The translations under genes were made by a program, and so were the position numbers. From Collinsella sp. TF08-11AT (GTDB taxonomy: Bacteria; Actinomycetota; Coriobacteriia; Coriobacteriales; Coriobacteriaceae): a stretch of 64,000 nucleotides of DNA. Where the stretch lies: contig NZ_QSRL01000012.1 of the NCBI RefSeq assembly GCF_003437035.1, positions 10,635 through 74,634 of the forward strand, written 5' to 3'. The notes under the pieces are model-generated. The model saw only the letters and a program-made list of their open reading frames with translations. It ran no database searches and was not told the origin of the DNA. This document shows, one piece after another, positions 16,304 through 24,884 of the stretch. Position 1 is the stretch's first letter; every line of letters begins with the position of its first letter.

Positions 16304-17335
16304 CTATGCGCGCGGTATCGCCGTGCTATGTCGAATGATGAGTTGTCCGGGAATACGAATGGCAACAGTTTTGGCCGCCGTACCCGCCTCGGGGACCGCA
16401 TGCTCGAATACCTCGCGTCCGCGCTGATGTAGATCGAATCGCACGGTCGTGAGCTCGTTGTGTGCGACAAAATCATCGAGCGAATCGTCGACGCCCACCA
16501 CGCTCACGTCCCCGGGCACGCGCAGGCCGCTATCGCGCAGCGCCGCAATAGCGCCGTTTGCCATCTGGTCGTTTGCCGCGTAAATCGCCGTCATGGTGCG
16601 GTCGTGCTCAGCCAAGTACCGAGCGGCCTCGTAACCGCTGTTAGCAGACCAGTCGCCCTCGAGCGGCTCTGCCGGCTCGATGTGTTTACGCTCGAGCGCA
16701 TCCTGCCAACCGGCGCGACGAAATTGCTCGTCGACCGAGAACGACGGGCCGCCAATATAGCGAATCTGCTCGTGCCCCAGCTCAAACAGATGGTCCATAA
16801 GCAACAGCGAGCAGCCGTAATGGTCGGAATCGACTGTGGTCACGCGCGGATGCGCGTACATGGTAACGATAACTGTGCCAATGCCCGGCAGTGGATCAAA
16901 CGTCTCAAAATCGGGCGCCATGCGACTCATGCCGATGATGATGCCGTCCACCGGCAATGCAGCCATACGACGCGTTGCCTCGGCAAGCGAGAACTCCTCG
17001 GTCTTGGACATCTCGACCAGCGTGATGGCGCAATTACGCTCGCGAGCAGCGCTGGCGATGCCGTCGATCATTGAAAGGTTGCCAAACTTGGTGACATCGT
17101 TGATGCACAGGCCGACCGAATGGTAACGGCCATCGCGCAGTGAGCGACCGGCATAACTCGGACGAAAGCCGAGCTCTTGCATAGCGGCCTGCACGCGCTG
17201 GCGCGTCTGCTCGTTAACGTTGGGCAAGCCGTTGGCGACGCGCGAAACCGTCTGCTGCGAAACGCCAGCAGCGCGGGCGACGTCGGCCATGGAGACCGGA
17301 CGCGTACCTGTATCGTTGGACGGGCGCCTTGCCAC
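16304..17335 (-). CDS. LacI/GalR-family regulator, probably of galK-galT
   Basis: A 343-residue regulator. The DNA-binding head starts at about residue 15: SMADVARAAGVSQQTVSRVA, then NGLPNVNEQTRQRVQAAMQE with the hinge RPSYAGRSLRDGR. The periplasmic-binding-like sensor domain follows, with TTVDSDHYGCSLLLMDHL and VSVVGVDDSLDDFV. The GTG at 17335 follows GAAGGTGA. It is divergent from galK, and three copies of GTTAACGTACTC lie in the shared 338-base intergenic region, so control of galKT and itself is likely. The effector is probably galactose or a derivative. It is a relative of the second LacI at 27462-28466. Confidence 0.92.
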   Translation of the reverse strand: MARRPSNDTGTRPVSMADVARAAGVSQQTVSRVANGLPNVNEQTRQRVQAAMQELGFRPSYAGRSLRDGRYHSVGLCINDVTKFGNLSMIDGIASAARERNCAITLVEMSKTEEFSLAEATRRMAALPVDGIIIGMSRMAPDFETFDPLPGIGTVIVTMYAHPRVTTVDSDHYGCSLLLMDHLFELGHEQIRYIGGPSFSVDEQFRRAGWQDALERKHIEPAEPLEGDWSANSGYEAARYLAEHDRTMTAIYAANDQMANGAIAALRDSGLRVPGDVSVVGVDDSLDDFVAHNELTTVRFDLHQRGREVFEHAVPEAGTAAKTVAIRIPGQLIIRHSTAIPRA

Positions 17336-17429
17336 AGGATCACCTTCACCCTTGCGAGATCTGAATAGCGTGCATGCCGGCCCGGGCAGAAATGCACCCC
17401 GCGCCGAGGCCCGCTATCGTCGGACGCAT

Positions 17430-17628
17430 GTTAACGTACTCTACTTTTTCTATCTGCATCTCTTCTGCTCTATAAGTCCATACAGCTGCACCGTTCGCGG
17501 CTGAAAATCTACCGATTACCAGATTCTCAAAAATAGATACACGTTGTGTTATGAGTACGTTAACATTGCCTTTAACGTGCAGCGCCATGAACGCTTCGTT
17601 TGTGGTGCTCAAAATTGTTAACGTACTC
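17430..17628. promoter_or_regulatory. Three LacI-type operators upstream of galK
   Basis: GTTAACGTACTC occurs at 17430-17441 and 17617-17628, and its exact inverse GAGTACGTTAAC at 17553-17564. The half-palindromic GTTAAC core is typical of LacI/GalR sites. They lie between the divergent LacI gene and galK, and the spacing (123 and 64 bases) would allow looping. Confidence 0.7.
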
Positions 17629-17673
17629 AAAACGACACGGGCCCATCTGTCCGGTGCCAAGGAAAGGACTCCC

Positions 17674-18879
17674 ATGACCACCCCCGACGAAAAGACACTC
17701 GCCACACTCACCAAGCTGTTCGAGGAGGAGTTTGGCCCCATCGGCGATCGCCAGGTGCTCTATGTGCACGCGCCCGGCCGCTCCGAGATCAGCGGCAACC
17801 ACACCGACCACGAGGGCGGCCACGTTATCGCCGGCTCGCTCGATGTCGCCGTTGACGGCATTGCCGTGGCGACCGAGACCAACAAGATTCGCGTCGCCGA
17901 CGAGGGCTATCCTACGTTTGAGATCACGCTTGACACGCTGGATATTCAAGAGTCCGAGAAGGGCACGTCCGCAAGCCTCGTGCGTGGTATGGCCCACGAG
18001 GTCGCAGCGCTTGGTGTTGAGCCCCAGGGCTTCGACTTCGCCTTCACCTGCTCCGTTCCCTCGGGCGGCGGCCTTTCCAGCTCCGCTGCCGTTGAGGCCG
18101 CATACGGCCGCGCCATGGAGACACTCTGGGGCGCGCCCGCCATTGAGCCCGTCGCGCTTGCGCAGATGAGCCAGCGCACCGAGAACAACTACTACGGCAA
18201 GCCCTGCGGTCTGATGGACCAGGCCGCTGTGTGCCTGGGCGGCCTCGCCTACATGGACTTTGAGGATCAGGCTCAGCCTAAGACCCAGAAGCTCGAGCTC
18301 AACTTTGAGGATCACGGCTATGCGCTCGTGCTCGTTAAGGTTGGCGCCGACCATGTGGCGGCTACCGACGACTACGCCGCCGTTCCGCGCGAGATGCAGG
18401 ACGTCGCCGCCGAGTTTGGCAAGGCACGCCTGTGCGAGGTCAACGTTGCCGACTTTGACGCCAAGCTCCCCGAGCTGCGCGCCAAGCTGGGCGACCGCGC
18501 TTGCCTGCGCGCCGTTCACTACTGGTACGAGAACGGCCTGGTCGACAAGCGCTGGGCAGCCCTGAACGCTGGCGACATTGACCAGTTCCTGGTCCTGACG
18601 CGCGAGTCCGGCGCCAGCTCTGCCATGTACCTGCAGAATGTTGTTGCCAAGCTGGGTTCCGAGCAGCCTTCCATGTATGCCCTGGCGCTGGCCGAGCACG
18701 TGCTCGACGGCCGCGGCGCCGTTCGCATTCACGGTGGCGGCTTTGGTGGCACCATCCAGGCCTTCGTGCCGCTCGATCTGGTCGACACCTTCATTGCCAA
18801 GATGAACGGCTGGCTGGGCGAGGGCTCTGCCCGTCACTACGCCATCTCTGACAAGGGGGCTTACGCGGCATGGCTGTAA
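17674..18879 (+). CDS. galK: Galactokinase
   Basis: The 401-residue GHMP kinase phosphorylates galactose at C1, the first committed Leloir step. Motifs are the galactokinase signature around GRSEISGNHTDHEGG, the ATP-binding PSGGGLSSSAAVEAAYG, and RIHGGGFGGTIQAF near the C-terminus. The ATG at 17674 follows GGAAAGGA; the frame is open further upstream through the operator region but that is not conserved. The coding end overlaps galT by ten bases, so the two are translationally coupled. Confidence 0.95.
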   Translation: MTTPDEKTLATLTKLFEEEFGPIGDRQVLYVHAPGRSEISGNHTDHEGGHVIAGSLDVAVDGIAVATETNKIRVADEGYPTFEITLDTLDIQESEKGTSASLVRGMAHEVAALGVEPQGFDFAFTCSVPSGGGLSSSAAVEAAYGRAMETLWGAPAIEPVALAQMSQRTENNYYGKPCGLMDQAAVCLGGLAYMDFEDQAQPKTQKLELNFEDHGYALVLVKVGADHVAATDDYAAVPREMQDVAAEFGKARLCEVNVADFDAKLPELRAKLGDRACLRAVHYWYENGLVDKRWAALNAGDIDQFLVLTRESGASSAMYLQNVVAKLGSEQPSMYALALAEHVLDGRGAVRIHGGGFGGTIQAFVPLDLVDTFIAKMNGWLGEGSARHYAISDKGAYAAWL

Positions 18880-20498
18880 TGACTGACGTGCGCGAAGCCG
18901 CGCAGAACCTGATCGAGTACGCCATTCATCGATCGATGATCGGCCAGGACGATCGCATCTGGGCATACAACACCATTCTGGAGTGCATCGGCGCCACGGG
19001 CCCCGCACTCGACATGGCTTGGGCACTCAAGACCGAGAAGATTTCGCTCTTGCACCCCGATACACTCCCCGACTTTGACCTGGAGGGCACGCTTGCCGCG
19101 CTTTCCGAGGCCGCCGTTACCAACGGTGCCGCCGAGAACACGGCGTCAGGCCGCGACCGCATCGCCATGCGCATCATGGGTGCGCTCATGCCGAGGCCTT
19201 CGGTTGTAAACGAGGAGTTCAACGGACGTATGGGCGTCAACGAGCCCCGCGCCGCAACCGACTGGTTCTACGGCCTGTGCTGCGACGCCGGCTACGTGCG
19301 CCGTGCCGCCATCGCGCGCAACATCAAATGGAGCACCCCCACCAACTGGGGCGATCTTGAGATCACCATCAACCTCTCCAAGCCTGAGAAGGACCCACGC
19401 GATATCGCCGCGGCTGGTGCCGCAAAGAACACGGGCGAGAAGTATCCCGCCTGCCAGCTCTGCATCGAAAACGAGGGCTATCCCGGACGCTCCGCCGCAG
19501 CCGACGGCGGCGCTCACCCCGCTCGCCAAAATCTGCGCGTTATCCCCATCCAGCTCGACGACGAGCGCTGGGGCTTCCAGTACAGCCCGTACGCGTACTT
19601 TAACGAGCACTGCATTGCCATGAGCTCCGAGCATCGCCCGATGCACGTTGACCGCAAGGGCCTGACGTGCCTGCTCGATTTTGTGGACCTGTTCCCGCAC
19701 TACTTTATCGGCTCCAACGCCGACCTGCCCATCGTAGGCGGCTCAATCTTGTCGCACGACCACTTCCAGGGTGGCGCGCACGAGTTCCCCATGATGCATG
19801 CCGCCGAGGTCTCGCAGTTTAGCGTGCCCGGATTTGACCAGGTCAGCGGCACCGTGCTGCAGTGGCCGCTCTCGGTGCTGCGCCTGCGCTCGCACGACCG
19901 CGCCCAGCTGCTCGACGCTGCCGAGAAGATTATCCTCGCCTGGCGCGAGTGGACCGATGAGTCGGTGGGCGTCATCGCACGCACAGCCGATGGCGTGGCG
20001 CACAACACCGTGACGCCCGTCATCCGCCGCGTCGACTCCCGCGGCAATGCTGGCGGCGAGATCTACGAGGCCTACCTGGCGCTTCGTTGCAACATCACGA
20101 CCGACGAGCATCCGCTGGGCGTGTTCCATCCGCATGCCGAGTACCACCATATTAAAAAGGAGAACATCGGCCTGATCGAGGTCATGGGCCTGGCCATTCT
20201 GCCGCCGCGCTTGGTTCCCGAGCTCGGCGCTGTCCGCGAGCACCTGCTGGCGGCCAAGGCCGATGCCAGCTATGATCTTGCCGGCGCTCTCGAGAGCGAC
20301 GACCTTTGCCGCAGTCACGCCGCATGGGCGGAGGACGTCTACGCCCGCCGTGCTGACGAGCTTACGGCGGATAACGCCATCGACATCCTGCATGAGGAGG
20401 TCGGCGTGGTGTTTAGCCACGTGCTCGACAACGTCGGCGTCTTTAAGTGGGACGAGGACGGACGCGCCGCCCAGCAGCGCTTTATCGACTCGCTGTAA
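18870..20498 (+). CDS. galT: Galactose-1-phosphate uridylyltransferase, type 2
   Basis: The 542-residue protein belongs to the longer bacterial GalT class: TDWFYGLCCDAGYVRR, NLSKPEKDPRDI, YPACQLCIENEGY and the histidine motif SILSHDHFQGGAHEFPM. It exchanges UMP between UDP-glucose and galactose-1-phosphate. The ATG at 18870 lies within galK; an in-frame ATG at 18879 overlapping the galK stop is an alternative. galE is not in the window. A strong terminator follows at 20547-20580. Confidence 0.95.
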   Translation: MAVMTDVREAAQNLIEYAIHRSMIGQDDRIWAYNTILECIGATGPALDMAWALKTEKISLLHPDTLPDFDLEGTLAALSEAAVTNGAAENTASGRDRIAMRIMGALMPRPSVVNEEFNGRMGVNEPRAATDWFYGLCCDAGYVRRAAIARNIKWSTPTNWGDLEITINLSKPEKDPRDIAAAGAAKNTGEKYPACQLCIENEGYPGRSAAADGGAHPARQNLRVIPIQLDDERWGFQYSPYAYFNEHCIAMSSEHRPMHVDRKGLTCLLDFVDLFPHYFIGSNADLPIVGGSILSHDHFQGGAHEFPMMHAAEVSQFSVPGFDQVSGTVLQWPLSVLRLRSHDRAQLLDAAEKIILAWREWTDESVGVIARTADGVAHNTVTPVIRRVDSRGNAGGEIYEAYLALRCNITTDEHPLGVFHPHAEYHHIKKENIGLIEVMGLAILPPRLVPELGAVREHLLAAKADASYDLAGALESDDLCRSHAAWAEDVYARRADELTADNAIDILHEEVGVVFSHVLDNVGVFKWDEDGRAAQQRFIDSL

Positions 20499-20546
20499 TG
20501 ATCCCTTGGAGACGGAGGAAAACGGATCATTTCGTCTTCAAGACAA

Positions 20547-20580
20547 CGGCGCCCGCCGGCAACATCGCCGGCGGGCGCCG
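20547..20580 (+). terminator. Terminator of galK-galT
   Basis: CGGCGCCCGCCGGC (20547-20560) pairs perfectly with GCCGGCGGGCGCCG (20567-20580), followed by GTTTTG. Confidence 0.8.
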
Positions 20581-20594
20581 GTTTTGAGTGTAGC

Positions 20595-20642
20595 CATTGG
20601 GGACGTTCTTAAACGACCAGTCATTAAAGAACGTCCCCAATG
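20595..20642. repeat. Dispersed repeat family A, palindromic copy
   Basis: CATTGGGGACGTTCTT (20595-20610) faces AAGAACGTCCCCAATG (20627-20642) as a perfect 16-bp inverted repeat. Single copies of its end (GTCCCCAATG plus RCTA) recur at 26744-26757, 36121-36134 (inverted) and 63872-63885. Confidence 0.7.
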
Positions 20643-20818
20643 ACTACCCCAAGTGACAACCACGGCGACGCCGATGTTTGGCAACGACAGACACTATGAC
20701 CCAATCCAGGGGCACGGAAACGACAGGAGCCCCCGCTCGTGACCGCGGGTCGGGGCTGCGACAATGTTGTTGAAGTGCCAGAGGCGCAGCCGCGCCGCAA
20801 CGAGGTTGGGAGGCTCCC

Positions 20819-21877
20819 GTGCCTAGATATTCTACCGCCTTCGGAATGGACGTACACCTCAGGTCCACCACCGTCTGCGCGCTCGACGCGGAGACGGGCG
20901 AGGCCGTGACGAGGAGGTTCCGCGGCAACCCCTGGGGCGAGGTCGCGGAGTGGATGTCGGGCTTCCCCGGCCCGTCGCTCGCCGCCTACGAGAGCGGCTA
21001 CCTCGGCTTCGCCCCGCAAAGGGAGCTCTCCGGGCTCGGCGTCGACTGCGTCGTCGCGGCCAGGATGGCCAAGGCGATACTGTCGCACGACGTCACCCCG
21101 GTATGGGTGCCGTCCCCCGAGATCGAGGGGCTCAGGGACCTCGCCGCCGCCCACGACGCGGCGACCGCGAGGCTCGCGGCGGCGAAGCAGCGGCTCCTGG
21201 CGTTCCTAGCCCGCCGCGGCTATGTCTACGGCGGCACGACGCCGGCCGGCAACCCCCGGAAGTACTGGACGTACGGCTTCCTCAGGTGGCTCGACGGCAT
21301 ACACCCCGCCGACGACGGAGGCATCCGGGCGCTTGCGGCGCTGAGGAACGAGGTCGAGGCGGCCGACGAGACGAGGGAGGCCCTCCTCGCCGAATACAGG
21401 GCCGCCGTCGCGGCGGGCCCCCTCTCGGCCGAGGCCGAGGCGCTCCAGTCGATCAAGGGGTGCGGGTTCGCGCTCGCCGCCGCCTTCGCGTCCGAGGTCG
21501 GCGACTTCTCGAGGTTCCGCTCCGGCAGGCAGGTGACGGCCTACTTCGGCCTCGCCCCGAAGCAGAGGTCGAGCGCGGACTCCGTGCGCCTCGGCGGAAT
21601 CAGCGGGGCCGGCAACGCGCTCGTCAGGAAGCTGGCTGTCGAGGGGTCCTGGTGCTATGCCCAGGCCGGCCACCAGCCGAAGCTGATGCCCAAGGGCTCC
21701 GGCGTGCCCCTCGAGATAAGGATGCACGGGAGGAAGGGGTCCGAGAGGCTCCTGCGCCGCCGCGAGGAGATGATCGCCCGCGGGATGCCGCAGGCGAAGG
21801 CGAACGCGGCCACCGCGGCCGAGCTCGTGAGGTGGCTGTGGGCCCTCGGCACGATGTGCCGGGAGGGCGCGGAATAG
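20819..21877 (+). CDS. IS110/IS1111-family transposase, probably internally deleted
   Basis: A 352-residue protein with the N-terminal RuvC-like start FGMDVHLRSTTVCALDAETG, the Glu motif AAYESGYLGF, and the C-terminal Transposase_20 region with SIKGCGFALAAAFASEVGDF, GRQVTAYFGLAP and SVRLGGISGAGNALVRKLAV. The GTG at 20819 follows GGGAGG. Between DCVVAA and ARMAKAILSHDVTPVWVP, family members normally carry about 20-25 more residues including the DRxDA motif that supplies the last two acidic residues of the DEDD site. That segment seems to be missing here, without a frameshift. The protein may therefore be inactive. The call rests on remembered family sequences. Confidence 0.85.
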   Translation: MPRYSTAFGMDVHLRSTTVCALDAETGEAVTRRFRGNPWGEVAEWMSGFPGPSLAAYESGYLGFAPQRELSGLGVDCVVAARMAKAILSHDVTPVWVPSPEIEGLRDLAAAHDAATARLAAAKQRLLAFLARRGYVYGGTTPAGNPRKYWTYGFLRWLDGIHPADDGGIRALAALRNEVEAADETREALLAEYRAAVAAGPLSAEAEALQSIKGCGFALAAAFASEVGDFSRFRSGRQVTAYFGLAPKQRSSADSVRLGGISGAGNALVRKLAVEGSWCYAQAGHQPKLMPKGSGVPLEIRMHGRKGSERLLRRREEMIARGMPQAKANAATAAELVRWLWALGTMCREGAE

Positions 21878-22141
21878 ACATAAGCCCCCGTCCCGGCGAG
21901 CCGGGCAGCCTTCGGGGACACCCCCGTTCTCGCTGTGCGCGCGGCGGCCGCCGCATGCGCGAAGACAGACTAGGGGAACCCCGCCGAAGGAGAGGATTGC
22001 GGGCCGCCGGAGCGGTATCCGCGGATATGAGACTGAGCCGAAGGCGTCGATGACATGCCGGGGGCGGACCGGGACGGGTTTAACGGCAGGCCCCGCCGAC
22101 CGATTGCAAGCGGTCGGCGGGGCCATTGTGGCCCTTGACAG
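21878..22141 (+). ncRNA. Candidate IS1111 guide (bridge/seek) RNA region
   Basis: The right-end non-coding segment of the element contains several potential stems, the strongest being GGCCCCGCCGACCG (22089-22102) with CGGTCGGCGGGGCC (22111-22124). IS110-family elements are known to encode a structured RNA at one end that pairs with target and donor DNA; in the IS1111 group it is downstream of the transposase. No guide loops were assigned, and the RNA boundaries are not known. Confidence 0.45.
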
Positions 22142-22162
22142 TGGATTGGGTCATATGAGCGA

Positions 22163-22261
22163 GCGGGCCGCATTTGAGACAAGGTGACGCGAAACGAAAG
22201 GGCGCTGACCTTCTGGTCGCGCCCTTGAAGTTGAACGTCAGATTGTCCAAATGCGGCCCGC
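22163..22261. repeat. 99-bp nested palindrome beside the insertion sequence
   Basis: GCGGGCCGCATTTG (22163-22176) is perfectly inverse to 22248-22261, and inside lies AAGGGCGC/GCGCCCTT (22198-22205/22219-22226) with an inner GACC-ttct-GGTC tip. It starts eight bases after the right inverted repeat of the insertion sequence. Confidence 0.6.
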
Positions 22262-22274
22262 GCAGCGTCGAGCC

Positions 22275-22302
22275 GTTACGCGGGTTGGTAAACCCGCGTA
22301 AC
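22275..22302 (-). terminator. Hairpin directly after lacC (weak terminator)
   Basis: GTTACGCGGGTT (22275-22286) pairs perfectly with AACCCGCGTAAC (22291-22302) around GGTA, just after the lacC stop on the minus strand. No U-run follows, so it may stabilise the mRNA end rather than terminate. Confidence 0.5.
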
Positions 22303-22303
22303 C

Positions 22304-23239
22304 TTAAAGCTCAGTTACCTCAACGTTGTTGAAGATTTCATCCCAGCGGTCCATGACCAGGTGGCCGGTCTTGGGATCCATGGCGTTGAGCTTGCCGCAG
22401 GTATTGGCGGTCTTGAGCACCGTGACATCGTCGGCACCAGCAGCAATGGCATGCGCAAAGCCGGCGATGGTCGAGTCGCCGGAACCCGTCGCGTTCACAG
22501 CCGCAATCGCGGGCGTCTTGGCGCGGAACGCGCGGCCCTCATGGAAGCCCACCGAACCGGCAGCCCCCATCGAAACGACAACCCAGGGAATACCGGCAAA
22601 GCGGCCATCGGAGGCAAGCGCCTCGCGCAGGGCATCGACATCGTCGGTCGTAAAGGACGTACCCAGCAGGCCGTTAATCTCGGTCAGGTTGGGCTTTACG
22701 AGCTCGGGCTTAGCGTCGGACTCCAGCGCGGCCTCCAGCGATGCACCCGAAGTGTCGAGCAGCACCTTGGCGCCCGCCTCCTCGGCAATCTTGACGAGCT
22801 CGGCATAGTAGCCGGCATCGACGCCACGCGGCAGCGAACCCGAAAGCGTCACAACATCCGCCTTCGCTGCAAGCTCGGCGAACTTTGCCGTAAAGGCCTC
22901 GAGCTCGGCGGGTGCAATCTGCGGGCCGCTCTCCAGCAGCTCAGTCTGATTGCCCTCGTGCAGGATATTCAGGCAAATGCGCGTCTCGCCGGCGATGGGC
23001 ACAAAGTCGTTCTTGACGCCGTCGGCATCCATAAGCTCGGCCATATAGGCACCCATGTGGCCGCCGAGCAGGCCGGTCGCGAGCACATCGTCGCCCAACT
23101 GCAGCAGCACACGGCTCACGTTGAGGCCCTTGCCGCCAGCGGTCTTTTCAGGCGTCACGCGGTTCACGTCGTCGATGATCAGCTTGTCGAGCTGATAGCG
23201 CGTATCGATCGACGGGTTCATGGTAACGGTCAGAATCAT
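22304..23239 (-). CDS. lacC: Tagatose-6-phosphate kinase (PfkB family), first copy
   Basis: The 311-residue PfkB-family kinase begins MILTVTMNPSIDTRYQLDKL, with the TAGGKGLNVSRVL substrate motif and the C-terminal signature VNATGSGDSTIAGFAHAI (catalytic Asp within GSGDS). LacC and 1-phosphofructokinases are close relatives; the operon with lacA and lacB points to tagatose-6-phosphate. AGGAG lies just upstream of the ATG at 23239. It is the last gene of lacA-lacB-lacX-lacC on the minus strand. A second, highly similar copy is at 38856-39791 with the same upstream neighbour. Confidence 0.9.
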   Translation of the reverse strand: MILTVTMNPSIDTRYQLDKLIIDDVNRVTPEKTAGGKGLNVSRVLLQLGDDVLATGLLGGHMGAYMAELMDADGVKNDFVPIAGETRICLNILHEGNQTELLESGPQIAPAELEAFTAKFAELAAKADVVTLSGSLPRGVDAGYYAELVKIAEEAGAKVLLDTSGASLEAALESDAKPELVKPNLTEINGLLGTSFTTDDVDALREALASDGRFAGIPWVVVSMGAAGSVGFHEGRAFRAKTPAIAAVNATGSGDSTIAGFAHAIAAGADDVTVLKTANTCGKLNAMDPKTGHLVMDRWDEIFNNVEVTEL

Positions 23240-23295
23240 ATTGAACTCCTGTTTCCGGGGCACGACGTGTGCGACCCCAAACATACGATAGCTCT

Positions 23296-24177
23296 TTAAA
23301 GAATCTCGATCTCAAATCCGCGGGTGACGGTCTCCCCCGGCTTGGCAACCAGGCAGCCACGCTTGTGCTCCAGAATATCGTCCTCGTCGGAGCAGGTGGA
23401 CAGGCCGCCCCACGGTTCCACGGCCACAAAGTCGCCCTCGGGCTTGCTCCACACAATCAGGCACGGCATATCGGGGAACGTCAGGCGCACGCCCTTGTCC
23501 TCGGTTTTCTTGGTCAGCGTAACCACGCGGCTGTCGAGCACGTCAAAGATGGTCTCCGCGAAGTCGAAGAGTTCGTGGGTCAGCGGCAGGTCGTGGCCGA
23601 CCATCGGGTTTTTGCTGCGATGCTCGACATCAATCAGGCCCGTCGAGGGAACGGCGGTACAGAGCTCGGCGGCCTCACGCTGATCAAAACGAAGCTCATA
23701 GTCGTCATAGGACTCGCCCTCGTCGAGCGGGCACTTAAAGCCGGGGTGGCCACCCACAAAGAATGGCATATCCTCGGTGCCCTCATTGGTCACCTCGTAC
23801 GACACGGCCACCTTAGCCGCATCGATCGTGTAGCGCGCGACGATCTTAAACGGATACGGATACTGCTCGAGCAGTTCGGCATGGTCGGCAGAGCTTAGGC
23901 TCAGCGCAACCATGTTGTCGCCCTGCTCCTCGAGCTTCCACTCCTGCTTGCGGGCAAAGCCGTGGCGGGCAAGCTTGACCTCGCGGCCGCCCATAGTCAT
24001 CGCGCGACCGTCACGAAGGCCACCGCAGATCGGGAAACAAATGGGCGCCTGGCCCGACCAGACCGCCGGGTCACCCTGCCACAGGTACTCACGGCCGTTG
24101 GCCGCAATAGAAGTGAACGACCCGCCCGCCGTGGTCAACGCCACACGAATCAAACCGTTATCAAGAACAAACTCCAT
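23296..24177 (-). CDS. LacX-like aldose 1-epimerase family protein, first copy
   Basis: A 293-residue galactose-mutarotase-fold protein of the LacX subgroup: STAGGSFTSI-like start, EYLWQGDPAVWSGQAPICFP, KLARHGFARKQEW, and HPGFKCPLDEGE, with DFVAVEPWGGLSTCSDEDD near the end. Catalytic-type His and Glu residues of the fold are visible. LacX proteins accompany lactose tagatose-pathway operons, but their substrate is not settled. The ATG at 24177 follows AAGG; the frame continues to 24210 without similarity. It sits between lacB and lacC; an equivalent lies at 39851-40732. Confidence 0.85.
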   Translation of the reverse strand: MEFVLDNGLIRVALTTAGGSFTSIAANGREYLWQGDPAVWSGQAPICFPICGGLRDGRAMTMGGREVKLARHGFARKQEWKLEEQGDNMVALSLSSADHAELLEQYPYPFKIVARYTIDAAKVAVSYEVTNEGTEDMPFFVGGHPGFKCPLDEGESYDDYELRFDQREAAELCTAVPSTGLIDVEHRSKNPMVGHDLPLTHELFDFAETIFDVLDSRVVTLTKKTEDKGVRLTFPDMPCLIVWSKPEGDFVAVEPWGGLSTCSDEDDILEHKRGCLVAKPGETVTRGFEIEIL

Positions 24178-24296
24178 AGGAGCCTTCCCTTTCTTACGAC
24201 AGCCCGCCAAGTCAATAGGGCTGATAGAAAACCGACCCGCGCCCCCTCACAGAAACGCGAGCCGTCAACGGACTAGTAAATTACGCCGGATACCCG

Positions 24297-24821
24297 CTAG
24301 TCATGGTATTCGCCGCGGTCCCACTTCTCGAGGAACTCGTCAAAGAAGTGCGGGTCGGCCTGAGCCTCGGCGTCGGCCTTGTTGCAGGCGTCGATCTTGG
24401 CGATCAGGGCATCGTGCTCGGGGGTCTTCTCGTAGGGCTCCTCCAGGAAGGCAAGCATGATATCGGCCATCAGGAACTCGCCGGTAATCTTGCCGCCAAA
24501 GCCCACGATGTTGGCGTTGAGCTCGCGACGGGCATACAGGGCGGAGGTCATGTCGCGAACCAGGGCGCAGCGGGCGCCGGGAACCTTGTTGACGGCGTTG
24601 GTGATGCCGATGCCGGTGCCGCACAGGGCCACGCCAAAGTCGGCCTTGCCGCTGGCAACGGCCTCGCCCACGGCCTTGCCGTAGATGGGATAGTGCGTAC
24701 GGGTGTGGCTGTAGGTGCCGCAGTCGAGCACCTTGTAGCCAGCCTGCTCCAGGCGGTCGGCCAGATAGATCTTCTCGTCCGTAACGATATGGTCGCAACC
24801 GATTGCGATGGTCTTCTTCAT
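24297..24821 (-). CDS. lacB: Galactose-6-phosphate isomerase subunit LacB
   Basis: The 174-residue RpiB/LacAB-family protein begins [20 protein letters not shown], with the sugar-phosphate isomerase features [16 protein letters not shown] and [19 protein letters not shown]. With LacA it forms the heteromeric enzyme converting galactose-6-phosphate to tagatose-6-phosphate. AAAGGA precedes the ATG. It follows lacA by 63 bases. Confidence 0.93.
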   Translation of the reverse strand: MKKTIAIGCDHIVTDEKIYLADRLEQAGYKVLDCGTYSHTRTHYPIYGKAVGEAVASGKADFGVALCGTGIGITNAVNKVPGARCALVRDMTSALYARRELNANIVGFGGKITGEFLMADIMLAFLEEPYEKTPEHDALIAKIDACNKADAEAQADPHFFDEFLEKWDRGEYHD

Positions 24822-24884
24822 CAGAACGTCCTTTCGTCTGAATTCACAAGTTGAGGTAGAAGTTCGAGTTCTCGGTGGCTCTCG

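Larger units (their letters stand above)
20696..22154 (+). mobile_element. IS110-family (IS1111-like) insertion sequence
   Basis: A Transposase_IS110-type gene is bracketed by a 14-bp inverted repeat, TATGACCCAATCCA at 20695-20708 and TGGATTGGGTCATA at 22142-22155. Short subterminal inverted repeats are a mark of the IS1111 subgroup. The 264-base downstream non-coding end (21878-22141) is GC-rich and structured, where IS1111 elements carry their guide RNA. The element sits after the galT terminator and next to other palindromic repeats. The exact recombination points cannot be fixed without an empty site. Confidence 0.75.

Noticed and set aside
20950..22053. Second long frame overlapping the IS110 transposase, as a possible frameshifted extension
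   Set aside because: Arg/Pro-rich out-of-frame reading with no transposase motifs; the transposase is complete to its C-terminal motif in its own frame.
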